Assembly (NCBI GenBank): GCA_020632755.1
Contig: JACKEY010000004.1
Coordinates: 779,501 to 843,500 of the forward strand
DNA: 64,000 bases
DNA from: Alphaproteobacteria bacterium
GTDB taxonomy: Bacteria > Myxococcota_A > UBA796 > UBA2385
Direction: 5' to 3'
Below the pieces are notes generated by a model. It ran no database searches and was not told the DNA's origin. It worked only from the letters and a program-made list of their open reading frames with translations. Both the position numbers and the translations under genes were made by a program. This document shows, piece after piece, positions 23,533 through 38,020 of this stretch (position 1 is its first letter; every line of letters starts with the position of its first letter).

Positions 23533-24189
23533 GTGGGTACCTTGTCTCTCCTGCTGCTGGCGGGCTGTGCGCCCGAGGACCCGGCGGCGCTCCCGGCGGT
23601 CACCTGCGACGACCCCGACACGGTCGGCGTCGTGGACGAGCCCATCGACAACGCTGCCGCGGTCGGGCTGTGCGACGGCTGGTGCGCGCTGCGCATCGAG
23701 AGCAGCGTGCAGCTGGAGCTGCCGCTGACCGACGCGGAGCGGAACGGCCTGGCCTGTGTCGAGGTGATCGAGGGATCCCTGGGCTTCAGCGGCGAAGGGG
23801 CCGAGGGGGTGCCCGATGTCGGCCTGGACCGGCTGCGGTTCGTGGACGGGGCCCTCGGCTTCAATTCCCTGGGCTCCGCGACCGGCTTCCAGGGGCTGAC
23901 GTCGGTCCAGTGGGTCGCCGCCGATCTGTTCGTGGTCGACACCCGGTTCACGGACCTGGCGGGGCTCCCGGCGCTTGAGTCCCTGGGAGGGGTCTCGGTG
24001 TTCAACAACCCGCAGCTGGTCGACATCAGCGGATTGAACCAGCTCGCCGTGGTCGAGGCCGCCGTGATGATCTCCGGCAACGATTGCCTGCCGCCCGAGC
24101 CCATCGACGCCCTGCTCGCCCGGCTGGGCGAGGACGGGTACGCCGATGCCTACATCGACAGCAACGGGCCCTGCGAGGGTGCACGATGA
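23533..24189 (+). CDS. LRR-like lipoprotein, 218 aa
   Basis: Starts at GTG 23533 with signal VGTLSLLLLAGC (lipobox LAGC) and GAGG upstream; a TATACT hexamer at 23494-23499 may be the -10. The C-terminal half has L-domain/LRR-like repeats of about 22-25 residues (TGFQGLTSVQWVAADLFVV; LPALESLGGVSVFNNPQLVDI; LNQLAVVEAAVMISGN), as in receptor L-domain-type surface proteins. ATGA overlap with the next, related gene. Likely surface protein for binding; ligand unknown. Confidence 0.8.
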   Translation: MGTLSLLLLAGCAPEDPAALPAVTCDDPDTVGVVDEPIDNAAAVGLCDGWCALRIESSVQLELPLTDAERNGLACVEVIEGSLGFSGEGAEGVPDVGLDRLRFVDGALGFNSLGSATGFQGLTSVQWVAADLFVVDTRFTDLAGLPALESLGGVSVFNNPQLVDISGLNQLAVVEAAVMISGNDCLPPEPIDALLARLGEDGYADAYIDSNGPCEGAR

Positions 24190-25268
24190 CCCCGCTGCTC
24201 CTGATGCTCTTGGCCTGCGGCGCCGCGGAGTCTCCTTGCGATGCCCCGGTGTCGCTGGTCGGGACGGTGGACAGCGACGAGCTGGCGGCCTTCTGCGCTG
24301 CCGACTGCGCGGTCGATGTGGCAGGGGACGCCCTGCTGTGGATGGACGGGGCCGACCTGTCCTGCCTGCGGACTGTGGACGGGGACGTACGGCTGCTCGA
24401 CCGCGGCGGGGGGCGCTACGACGGACCGGCGGGCCTGACCCGGATCGGCGGGGATCTGCGGCTGTCGTCCCAGCGCCAGGTCACGGTCCTCGGCGGCTTC
24501 GATGCCCTGGTCCAGGTCGACGGCAGCGTCTACCTGGTGGGCGCTTCGTCGCTGACCACCCTCGACGGCTTCGGTGCGCTGGCGGACATCGGCGGAGACC
24601 TTCGCGTGTCGCAGGCCAGCCAGCTGGCCACGGCGGCGCCCCTCGGGCTGGAGCGCGTCGGCGGCCAGGTCGAGATCGGCTCGGCGGCCCTGACGGACCT
24701 GCGGCTGCTCGACGGCCTGCCGGGCTCGGGGGACCTGATGGTGTGGGACATGCCGTGGCTCACGTCCCTGGACGGGCTGTCGGACCTGGACTGGGCGCGC
24801 ACCACCGTCGACCTGCGCCAGCTGCCGCAGCTGCGGGACATCTCCGCCCTGTCCGGCGCCACCGCGCTGTCGGTGATGTCGATGACCGATGTCGGCGTGA
24901 CCGACCTGTCGCCGCTGTCCGACGTCACCGACGCCATCGCCCTGCAGCTGGCGGGCATGCCGATGACGTCGCTCGACGGGCTCGGCAGCCTGCAGCACGT
25001 GACGCTGGACCTGGTGATCTTCGCCAACCCCTACCTGGCCGACATCAGCGCCCTGAGCGGGTCCCTGCAGTCGGTCGGGGGCAGCCTGAACCTGGGCTAC
25101 AACGACGCGCTCGCCTGCACCGACATCGACGCGCTGATCGCCGGCATCGAGGTCGGCGGCCAGATCGAGTCCGGCGAGTGCCACGACGACGACGACGACT
25201 CCGACACGGGGCCGGACCCGGACGACACGGGCATCGACCCCGACGACACGGGTGTCGATCCGGGCTGA
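24186..25268 (+). CDS. LRR-like lipoprotein with Asp/Thr tail, 360 aa
   Basis: Starts at ATG 24186 inside the stop of the previous gene; signal MTPLLLMLLAC with lipobox LLAC. About nine LRR/L-domain-like repeats follow (LTRIGGDLRLSSQRQVTVL; LTTLDGFGALADIGGDLRV; MTSLDGLGSLQHVTLDLVI). The C-terminus is an acidic repeat of seven residues (IDPDDTG) encoded by 21-nt units at 25212-25265. Second member of a tandem pair of surface lipoproteins. Confidence 0.82.
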   Translation: MTPLLLMLLACGAAESPCDAPVSLVGTVDSDELAAFCAADCAVDVAGDALLWMDGADLSCLRTVDGDVRLLDRGGGRYDGPAGLTRIGGDLRLSSQRQVTVLGGFDALVQVDGSVYLVGASSLTTLDGFGALADIGGDLRVSQASQLATAAPLGLERVGGQVEIGSAALTDLRLLDGLPGSGDLMVWDMPWLTSLDGLSDLDWARTTVDLRQLPQLRDISALSGATALSVMSMTDVGVTDLSPLSDVTDAIALQLAGMPMTSLDGLGSLQHVTLDLVIFANPYLADISALSGSLQSVGGSLNLGYNDALACTDIDALIAGIEVGGQIESGECHDDDDDSDTGPDPDDTGIDPDDTGVDPG

Positions 25269-25271
25269 GCC

Positions 25272-31637
<6,366 letters not shown>

Positions 31638-31802
31638 GAGGGGACCTCGAGCTGTGGAGGGCGGCGACGGCCCGTCGGGCGGGAGCCCGGGGGAGGAGGC
31701 CGTCACGCGTCGAGGGCGCCGACCCGCCTGGCGTCGGGGGCGGCGCCCATCGGGGTGGGGGCCGCCTGGGAGGCGACCCCGCGGGGTGGGATCCGTCCGG
31801 GC

Positions 31803-31833
31803 CCGCCATTGGCGGCCCCGGGAACGGTCCCGG
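31803..31833 (-). terminator. Two hairpins between ACP and PKS genes
   Basis: CCGGGA/TCCCGG with a 4-nt loop (31818-31833) and CCGCC/GGCGG with a 3-nt loop (31803-31815) follow the ACP stop by 9 nt on the minus strand. There is no T run, so they may attenuate or stabilise the message rather than end it. The rest of the 205-nt gap is GC-rich and shows no gene. Confidence 0.4.
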
Positions 31834-31842
31834 CGCGACCGC

Positions 31843-32091
31843 TCAGAGGCTGCCGTGCTGGATCAGCTTGGACAGATCGGAGACCTTGGCCACCTTGGCC
31901 AGCTCTTCGTCGGGGAAGGTCGTGTCGACCTTCTCCTCGAGGTAGCCGACCATCTCCATCGTCGCGATGGAGTCCAGGCCCAGCTCTTCGATGCTGCTGT
32001 CCAGGCGGACCTTGGCGAAGTCGGCCTCGCGGCCGGGGGCCACGTCGTTGAGGGCTTCCTGGATGAGGGAGAGGATCTCGGCGTCGGTCAT
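31843..32091 (-). CDS. Stand-alone acyl carrier protein
   Basis: An 82-residue acidic protein with the phosphopantetheine site GLDSIATME (Ser41). It begins behind TGGAG. Position between the fatty acyl-AMP ligase and the PKS makes it the natural acceptor for the adenylated fatty acid and donor of the starter chain to the KS. Hairpin-forming sequences lie both before and after the gene. Confidence 0.93.
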   Translation of the reverse strand: MTDAEILSLIQEALNDVAPGREADFAKVRLDSSIEELGLDSIATMEMVGYLEEKVDTTFPDEELAKVAKVSDLSKLIQHGSL

Positions 32092-32161
32092 GGGATGCTC
32101 CAGAAGGGTCGGTGAGAAGGGAGAGATAGGGGGAGGGGAGAGGCCGGCGCACGTAGCACGG

Positions 32162-32220
32162 CGGGCAGGCCGGAGCCTGCCCGTCGAGTGGCATCCACAG
32201 GCGCCCTGCGGGCGCTGTGG
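32162..32220 (-). terminator. Two hairpins between FAAL and ACP genes
   Basis: On the minus strand, 4 nt after the FAAL stop, CCACA-GCGCCC pairs with GGGCGC-TGTGG (32195-32220, 11 bp with one bulged base, 3-nt loop). A second perfect 8-bp stem, CGGGCAGG/CCTGCCCG, follows at 32162-32183. No T run. They may set the ratio of FAAL to ACP and PKS. Confidence 0.45.
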
Positions 32221-32224
32221 ACGC

Positions 32225-34015
32225 CTACTTTCGGAGCGCCGCCTTGGTGCGCGACAGCAGGCCCTTGGCCATGTGGCGGGCGACGGTCAGGGTGCTGCCC
32301 GACGACCCGGCGATGCGGCTGCCCTCGTGGCCGACCCCGTAGGTCAGGTACTGCTGGCGGGTCTTGCGGCGCTGCAGCTTGCCCGAGCTGGTCTTGGGCA
32401 GCAGGCCGGCGTCGATCACCACCACCTCGGCGGGGACCACGCCCTGCTCGCGCTGGATGGCCTTCTTCACGTCCTGGACCAGGGCGGCTCGCGCGGTCGG
32501 GTCCGTGAGCTTGGTCTCGCAGACCACCACCAGCTCCTCGCTGGCGCCGCCGGGGCGGCTGAAGGCGACGACGTTGCCCTTGCGGACGCCGTCGACGTGG
32601 GCGGCGATCCACTCGATGCTCTGCGGGTGCAGGTTCCGGCCGTTGAGGATGATGAGGTCCTTGATCCGGCCGGTCACGTAGACCTCGCCGTCCAGGACGT
32701 AGCCGAGGTCGCCGGTGCGCAGCCAGCCGTCGGCGAAGGCGGCGGCGGTGGCTTCGGGGTTCTCGAAGTAGCCGGGGGTGACGCTCGGGCCCTGCAGGCA
32801 GATCTCGCCTTCGTGGCCCTCGGGCAGCCAGCTGCCGTCCTCGGCCCGGATGCGGACCTCGTGCTCCGGGAACCAGCGGCCGCAGCTGACGTGCTCCAGC
32901 ACGGGGCCGTCGCCCTCGCCCTCGACCCGGACCTCGACCCGACCACGCTCACCGAAGGCGGCGGCGTCGACCACGGTGGTACGCATGGTCTCGGCCAGCG
33001 GCTTGAAGGCGATGGCCAGGGTGGCCTCGGCCATGCCGTAGGCCGGCAGCATCGCGGTGCGGGGCAGACCGCAGCGGGTGTGCATGACCTCGGTGAAGGC
33101 GCGCATGGTGTCGGGGTTGATCGGCTCGGCGCCGCAGCCCAGGGCCTTGATGGACGACAGGTCCCAGGCGGCGAGCTGCTCGGGCTTCGCCTTCCGGGCC
33201 ACCAGGGCGTAGGCGAAGTTCGGCGCGAAGCTGATCGTCGCGCGGTGCGCGTGCATCGTGTCCAGCCAGCTGGTCGGCTTCTTGATGAACCGCAGCGTCG
33301 GGATGAAGACGGCGTTGATGCCCCACAGCACCGGGCTGATCACGAAGCCGATGAGCCCCATGTCGTGGTACAGCGGCAGCCAGGACACGGCGATGTCCTT
33401 GAGCGGGTCCATGGCCAGGGCGTGGGGCCCCAGGATGCCGTTGGCGTTGGCGACCAGGTTGGCGTGCGTGACGATGACGCCCTTGGGGTCGCTGGTGCTG
33501 CCGCTGGTGTACTGCAGGAAGGCCAGGTCCTCGGGGGCGATCTCCGGCCAGACGGCGGCGTCGGGGTTCCCGACCAGGTCCTCGGCGACGATGACCCGCT
33601 CCAGGCTGTCGACCTTGTCGACCTGGCTCCACAGCAGGTTCTGCAGCCGGCCGCTGGCGACCAGCACGCGGGCGCCGGCGGACTGCAGGATGGTGGCCGT
33701 GCGGTCGGCGTAGGCGTCGAGGTTGCCCATGGACAGCGGCGGGTAGAGCGGGACCGGGATCACGCCGCAGCGCAGCGCCGCCAGGAAGGTGAGCACGAAC
33801 TGCTCGGGCTCGACGATGACCAGGCCGATCCGGTCGCCCTTGGTCAGCCCCAGCGCCTGCATGCCGGCCACGCGGGCCGCGGTCGCCCGCTCCATGTCCG
33901 TGAACAGGTAGGGGGTCTCCTTTCCGCGGTCGTCCTGGAAGGTGAATCCGTTGTCGGGGAAGATCTCACCGATGCGGGCGACGGCTTCAGCGACAGTGGA
34001 GAAGGGCGTCTGCAT
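32225..34015 (-). CDS. Fatty acyl-AMP ligase (FAAL)
   Basis: A 596-residue adenylate-forming enzyme from ATG 34015 (GGAG 7 nt upstream). Motifs: LQYTSGSTSDPKGV at about 165-180, SWLPLYHDMGLIG, GCGAEPINPDT, LPAYGMAEATL, GWLRTGDLGY and LPKTSSGKLQR with the catalytic Lys. The text LQYTSGSTSDPKG, YHDMGL and the acidic HDMG context are typical of FAALs that load fatty acids onto ACPs rather than CoA. The C-terminal extension after the catalytic Lys is short and basic. First gene of the FAAL-ACP-PKS operon with its own promoter. Confidence 0.93.
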   Translation of the reverse strand: MQTPFSTVAEAVARIGEIFPDNGFTFQDDRGKETPYLFTDMERATAARVAGMQALGLTKGDRIGLVIVEPEQFVLTFLAALRCGVIPVPLYPPLSMGNLDAYADRTATILQSAGARVLVASGRLQNLLWSQVDKVDSLERVIVAEDLVGNPDAAVWPEIAPEDLAFLQYTSGSTSDPKGVIVTHANLVANANGILGPHALAMDPLKDIAVSWLPLYHDMGLIGFVISPVLWGINAVFIPTLRFIKKPTSWLDTMHAHRATISFAPNFAYALVARKAKPEQLAAWDLSSIKALGCGAEPINPDTMRAFTEVMHTRCGLPRTAMLPAYGMAEATLAIAFKPLAETMRTTVVDAAAFGERGRVEVRVEGEGDGPVLEHVSCGRWFPEHEVRIRAEDGSWLPEGHEGEICLQGPSVTPGYFENPEATAAAFADGWLRTGDLGYVLDGEVYVTGRIKDLIILNGRNLHPQSIEWIAAHVDGVRKGNVVAFSRPGGASEELVVVCETKLTDPTARAALVQDVKKAIQREQGVVPAEVVVIDAGLLPKTSSGKLQRRKTRQQYLTYGVGHEGSRIAGSSGSTLTVARHMAKGLLSRTKAALRK

Positions 34016-34129
34016 GTTCACACTCCAGGGCGGGGTCTGTTCAGGTCGGGAGCCGGGGGACGGCGGGGACCGGGAGGCGGTCCGGCGAGGGGCTGTGGAG
34101 GACAGCTCTGCCGCCGCCGCCACGCGGCG

Positions 34130-34158
34130 AGCGTAGGGGGTCCCCGTGGTCCGCGCAA
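34130..34158 (-). promoter_or_regulatory. Promoter TTGCGC-N17-TACGCT for FAAL-ACP-PKS operon
   Basis: On the minus strand the -35 TTGCGC is at 34158-34153 and the -10 TACGCT at 34135-34130, 17 nt apart. Transcription would start near 34123, leaving a leader of about 107 nt before the FAAL start. Confidence 0.55.
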
Positions 34159-34204
34159 CGCGATGGACACTGGATCATCGGCCCACACTCCCCAGCGGTT
34201 TCCG

Positions 34205-34251
34205 ACTGACCGGTCGGTTTGTCACGGCCCTCGATTCCGACCCGCGGGTCG
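34205..34251. promoter_or_regulatory. Operator-like palindromes upstream of FAAL operon
   Basis: ACTGACCGGTCGGT at 34205-34218 matches its reverse complement at 12 of 14 positions, and CGACCCGCGGGTCG at 34238-34251 is a perfect 14-bp palindrome. A second copy of TCCGACCC(G/A)CGGGT occurs at 34337-34350, 101 nt from the first (34236-34249). They lie 70-120 nt upstream of the FAAL start of transcription and upstream of the divergent FG-GAP gene. The form suits a TetR-type dimer. Apart from these, the 34136-34476 gap shows no gene. Confidence 0.45.
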
Positions 34252-34476
34252 ATCCGCTGAAGCGCCGTTCAGCACGCACAGTTCGGCCCTGCACCGCCCC
34301 GCGGTGGCGTGTGACGGAGGGGTGACGTGCGATGGATCCGACCCACGGGTTTTTTCAGCGCGAAACTGTTTACGCGGTGCGCATTCCGGTACGCGGCTCG
34401 GGCGGTGCGTCGTTCGCGGTCGACTCGACTCCACTCCAGGGCACGTAGTACTGTCGCGCTGCCTGCGGAGGTGTCC

Positions 34477-36447
34477 ATGACTTCGATGACGCTGCTCTTC
34501 GCTTCCGTCCTGTCCCCCTCGTTTGCGACCGAGTGGCTGGACTCCGAGCGGACCATGGCGGAGGCCACGACCCTCGTCGAAGACGTCGAGCACCCTGCGC
34601 GCTTCTACGGTCAATGGCTGGCAGTCTTGGGGGACATCAACGGCGATGGTTTCGATGACGCCGCAGCGTCTGCATTCGATCAGAGCGCGGGGGCCGGTGT
34701 CGTCTCGATCCATCTCGGGTCCCCCACTGGTCTCCCGGCGGAACCTTCGATGATTCTGCAAGCCCCTGATGGCGAGTCCGGCGACGGATTCGGCTTCTCC
34801 ATCGCCGACGTGGGGGACCTGGACGGGGATGGCCTGGCCGATCTCGTCGTCGGCGCGCCATATCGAGACGGCTACGCGGGAGCCGTCTACGTCTTCTATG
34901 GCGACACCGATGCCGGGGTCGACACTGATCGTTGGCAGAAACTCACCGCCGGCCTCCATGATGAAGAGGTCGGATTCGGGACCGGGCTCGAGGGAATGGG
35001 TGACGTCAACGGCGACGGCGCTCCGGACCTCGCCATCTCCACCACCGGCAGCGATGGTCGGGGGTACACGTGGACGATCCATGGCGACGGAGTGGGGTTC
35101 GAACCTGGCAGCTTGCAGGCGATCGGTGGCAGCCACCCGACCGGCCTTGCCTGCGAAATGGCAGGTGGCGGGGACTTCGACGCGGACGGCTTCAACGACC
35201 TCGCCGTGGGCGTGCATGGGGACGATGGCGACGGCGGGGTCGTGTACCTCTACTTCGGCTCGAAGGCGGGGATCGACCGATCGGGTCGCGAGACGTTGAC
35301 GTGGGAGTATGCCGAGGATGGCGCCTTCTTTGGGGCGTGCGTCGTCGGCGATGCAGACCTGAATGGAGATGGTCACGACGACCTTGTCGTGGCGGCCCCA
35401 TTCTCGAACCACCACAGCGACATCTGGGACGACGACTTCACAGCAAGCGGATCGCTGCTGTTCTACCAAGGCTCGTGGTCCGGCATCTGGGACGGCGGCG
35501 GGCGCTGGAACTTCCACTTCCGCGACATCGACGACGGCGCGTTCGCAGGAGTGGCCATGGCTTCCGCCGGCGACATCAACGGCGACGGCCATGACGACAT
35601 CTTCATCTCCGCGCCGGGCAAGGGCCTGGGAGGCGCTGTCTATGTCGCGCTGGGAGATGCAGAGGAGTTCTCGGTTGAAGGCGAGGCGACCCTGGTCCCG
35701 GAGAGCCTGGAGGAAGACGCCTTCTTCGGCATTGCTGTGGCGGGAGGGGGAGACTTCGACGGCGATGGGTTGGACGATGGCTTGTTCGCGCAGCTGAACT
35801 CGACGGCCGGTGAGGGGCGCGTGTTCCAGTTTCTCAGCGACTGTGGTGTCGACTGGTACCGCGACGCGGACGGAGATGGCCACGGGGACCCTGCGTCGGT
35901 CGTGTCGTTGTGCATCGAGCCCGACGAGGGCTACGTCGACAGCTCTGACGATTGCGACGACTCCGAGCCACGGGCTTGGATTGGCGTAGACGAAGCGTGC
36001 GACGGCATCGACAACGATTGCGATGGGGAAGTGGACGAGGACCCCGTCGAAGCGGAGACTTGGTACGCGGACGCCGATGGCGACGGCTACTTCGACGAGG
36101 CCAGCGGCGTGCAGGCTTGTGAGCCGCCGGAAGGCTTCGCTGCGCCGACCGGGGCCTGGGACTGTGACGACGAGGACCCGGACGTGAATCCCGGGGCCGC
36201 CGAGGTCCCGGGAGACGGCGTCGATCAGGATTGTGATGGCGACGATGGCGATTCGTCGGCGGACGATGACGGGACTGGCGCAGACGGGTCTGGCGCCGAC
36301 TCGGGAGGACATGACGCGGAGGGCGACAAGGCAAGCGGCTGCAGTGCCGCCCCGCGTTCGTCGTCGGTGCTGCTGGGCTTGCTCGGAATCCTCGTCGCCG
36401 TGGGGTTGCGATCGGGAGAGGTCCGGGCAGACTTGCCTACGCGCTGA
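34477..36447 (+). CDS. FG-GAP repeat surface protein with MopE-like repeats and C-terminal anchor
   Basis: A 656-residue protein from ATG 34477 with GGAGG upstream and a signal peptide (MTSMTLLFASVLSPSFA). Six or seven FG-GAP/integrin-type repeats follow, each with a Ca-binding loop such as GDINGDGFDD, GDLDGDGLAD, GDVNGDGAPD. Residues about 460-590 carry MopE/myxobacterial-type Cys-Asp repeats (DWYRDADGDGHGDP; EACDGIDNDCDGEVDED). The C-terminus has GCSAAP, a TM (VLLGLLGILVAVGL) and Arg, resembling MYXO-CTERM sorting tails. Codon third positions are visibly less GC-rich than in neighbours, hinting at transfer. Confidence 0.9.
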   Translation: MTSMTLLFASVLSPSFATEWLDSERTMAEATTLVEDVEHPARFYGQWLAVLGDINGDGFDDAAASAFDQSAGAGVVSIHLGSPTGLPAEPSMILQAPDGESGDGFGFSIADVGDLDGDGLADLVVGAPYRDGYAGAVYVFYGDTDAGVDTDRWQKLTAGLHDEEVGFGTGLEGMGDVNGDGAPDLAISTTGSDGRGYTWTIHGDGVGFEPGSLQAIGGSHPTGLACEMAGGGDFDADGFNDLAVGVHGDDGDGGVVYLYFGSKAGIDRSGRETLTWEYAEDGAFFGACVVGDADLNGDGHDDLVVAAPFSNHHSDIWDDDFTASGSLLFYQGSWSGIWDGGGRWNFHFRDIDDGAFAGVAMASAGDINGDGHDDIFISAPGKGLGGAVYVALGDAEEFSVEGEATLVPESLEEDAFFGIAVAGGGDFDGDGLDDGLFAQLNSTAGEGRVFQFLSDCGVDWYRDADGDGHGDPASVVSLCIEPDEGYVDSSDDCDDSEPRAWIGVDEACDGIDNDCDGEVDEDPVEAETWYADADGDGYFDEASGVQACEPPEGFAAPTGAWDCDDEDPDVNPGAAEVPGDGVDQDCDGDDGDSSADDDGTGADGSGADSGGHDAEGDKASGCSAAPRSSSVLLGLLGILVAVGLRSGEVRADLPTR

Positions 36448-36458
36448 TCGAACGGCCG

Positions 36459-37340
36459 ATGCATCGACGCCTGATGGTCAGGCTACAACTCGGTCCTTCG
36501 GCTGGGAGCGCCAGGGCCGGGCTCCGAGGAGTTGGCCCGCTCATGCTTGTGATCGCCCTGCTCGGGGTCGCCTGTGACCGGCCGGCGCCGGTGCCGCTGT
36601 CGGACATCGAGGCCTACCAGGCGGTCGTGACCGGCGGGCTGTCGGGAGAACAAGCGCGGGCCGCCTGCGTGGCGATCCAGGCCGAGGGCACCCGCGGGGA
36701 CTGCATCGTGGCGCTGGTCCAGGCCAGCGCGAAGGAGGAGGGGGAGGGCGCGGGCTTCTGCCCCGAGGCGCCGGCCGGCGTCTGGCGGGACGAGTGCTGG
36801 TTCGTGGTGGCCGAGAGCCGCCGCCGGCGGGTGGACCGCGAAGGGGCCGCCGCGGCCTGTGTGCACGCCGGGGCCTTCGCCGACGACTGCGGGCAGCACC
36901 TTTGGCAGAGCGAGGTGCGGCGGGTGGTGGTGCCGCGCATGGGCCAGCCGCCGCGGGACTTCGCCGAGGTGGTGCCGGAGCTGCAGCGGATCCACGATCG
37001 CTGGGCGCCGCTCTTGGCCGCCGGCACCGACCTGGACACGCGGCTGTGGGAGCGGGCCTTCGCCAATGGCTTCGAGGCCCGCGGCTGGGTGGCGCTGAAG
37101 TACTGCCAGGACCTGGACGCGGCCTACGCGGAGCGCTGCCGGGCCGCCGGGGCCACCATCGTCGGCCTGCGGGTCCGGTCCGAGCTGCCCGGCGGCCCGC
37201 GGGCCCTGTGCCAGACGGCGCTCGACGACGCGGCCCTGTGGCAGCGGCTGCGGGCCGACGACCACCCGGACCTGCGCCGCGTCCTCCTCGACGAGGGGGA
37301 AGCCGTGGGCTGCACGCCAGTGGGGCAGGTCGGCGGATAG
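36459..37340 (+). CDS. Predicted Cys-rich lipoprotein, up to 293 aa
   Basis: Contains a lipobox GVAC preceded by LMLVIALLG. The start is uncertain: ATG 36459 gives a long basic N-region, ATG 36543 gives MLVIALLGVAC with no positive charge; none has a good Shine-Dalgarno. The mature domain is helical with many Cys (AACVAIQ, GDCIVAL, GFCPEA, DECWFVV, AACVHAG, DDCGQH, YCQDLD, ERCRAAG), spaced as in repeated helical pairs with disulfides. No family is recognised. Confidence 0.72.
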   Translation: MHRRLMVRLQLGPSAGSARAGLRGVGPLMLVIALLGVACDRPAPVPLSDIEAYQAVVTGGLSGEQARAACVAIQAEGTRGDCIVALVQASAKEEGEGAGFCPEAPAGVWRDECWFVVAESRRRRVDREGAAAACVHAGAFADDCGQHLWQSEVRRVVVPRMGQPPRDFAEVVPELQRIHDRWAPLLAAGTDLDTRLWERAFANGFEARGWVALKYCQDLDAAYAERCRAAGATIVGLRVRSELPGGPRALCQTALDDAALWQRLRADDHPDLRRVLLDEGEAVGCTPVGQVGG

Positions 37341-37399
37341 ACCCCCCCGTACCGGGCGTCCCTCCTCCTCCGGACGCCCCTCCTCCCCCGGAGCCCCCG

Positions 37400-38020
37400 A
37401 TGAAGGCCTTGCACCGTCCCGATCTGTTCGGCTGGTCGAGCTTCGACGCCGCCCGCAACGTGGACTTCCACGGACTCGCGTGGATCCGGCCGGAAGGCAA
37501 TGTGCTGGTCGATCCGATGCCGATGGGCAGCCACGACCTGGCCCACCTGGTGGCGCTGGGCGGCGCCGAGCACGTCATCGTCACGAACTCGGACCATGTG
37601 CGGGCCGCCGCCGATCTGCGGCGCATCCTGGGGGCGCGGATCCACGGGCCCGCCGCCGAGCGCGACGGCTTCCCCATCGCCTGTGACGAGTGGCTGGCCG
37701 ACGGCGACGAGCCGGTGCCCGGCATGGTGGCGCTGGCCCTGGACGGCAGCAAGACCCCCGGCGAGCTCGCGCTGCTCATCGATGGGCACACTCTGGTCAC
37801 CGGCGACCTGGTCCGCGCCCACCAGGGCGGCCGGCTGATGCTGCTGCCCGACGCCAAGCTGGCGGACAAGGCGGCCGCGGTGCAGAGCCTGCGCCGCCTG
37901 GCCGAGCTGCCGGACATCGACGCCGTGCTGGTCGGCGACGGCTGGCCGGTGTTCCGCGACGGGCACGCCCGCCTGATCGAGCTGCTGGCCGCCGTGGCGG
38001 ACCGGGGCACGGCGGGGTGA
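37400..38020 (+). CDS. Metallo-beta-lactamase-fold-like protein with incomplete metal motif
   Basis: A 206-residue soluble protein (GGAGCCCCCGATG start context). Layout resembles MBL-fold hydrolases: VLVDPMPMG, then VIVTNSDHVRAA at the site of the usual HxHxDH, LVTGDLVRAH, and VLVGDGWPVF near the C-terminus. The first two His of the motif are replaced (TNSDH), so only part of the binuclear metal site remains. Possibly a one-metal or non-catalytic form. GTGA overlap with the next gene. Confidence 0.7.
   Translation: MKALHRPDLFGWSSFDAARNVDFHGLAWIRPEGNVLVDPMPMGSHDLAHLVALGGAEHVIVTNSDHVRAAADLRRILGARIHGPAAERDGFPIACDEWLADGDEPVPGMVALALDGSKTPGELALLIDGHTLVTGDLVRAHQGGRLMLLPDAKLADKAAAVQSLRRLAELPDIDAVLVGDGWPVFRDGHARLIELLAAVADRGTAG

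Noticed and set aside
32225..34015. NRPS adenylation domain or acyl-CoA synthetase
   Set aside because: Motif wording and the adjacent free ACP and PKS fit a fatty acyl-AMP ligase; no condensation domain or CoA-specific features are seen.
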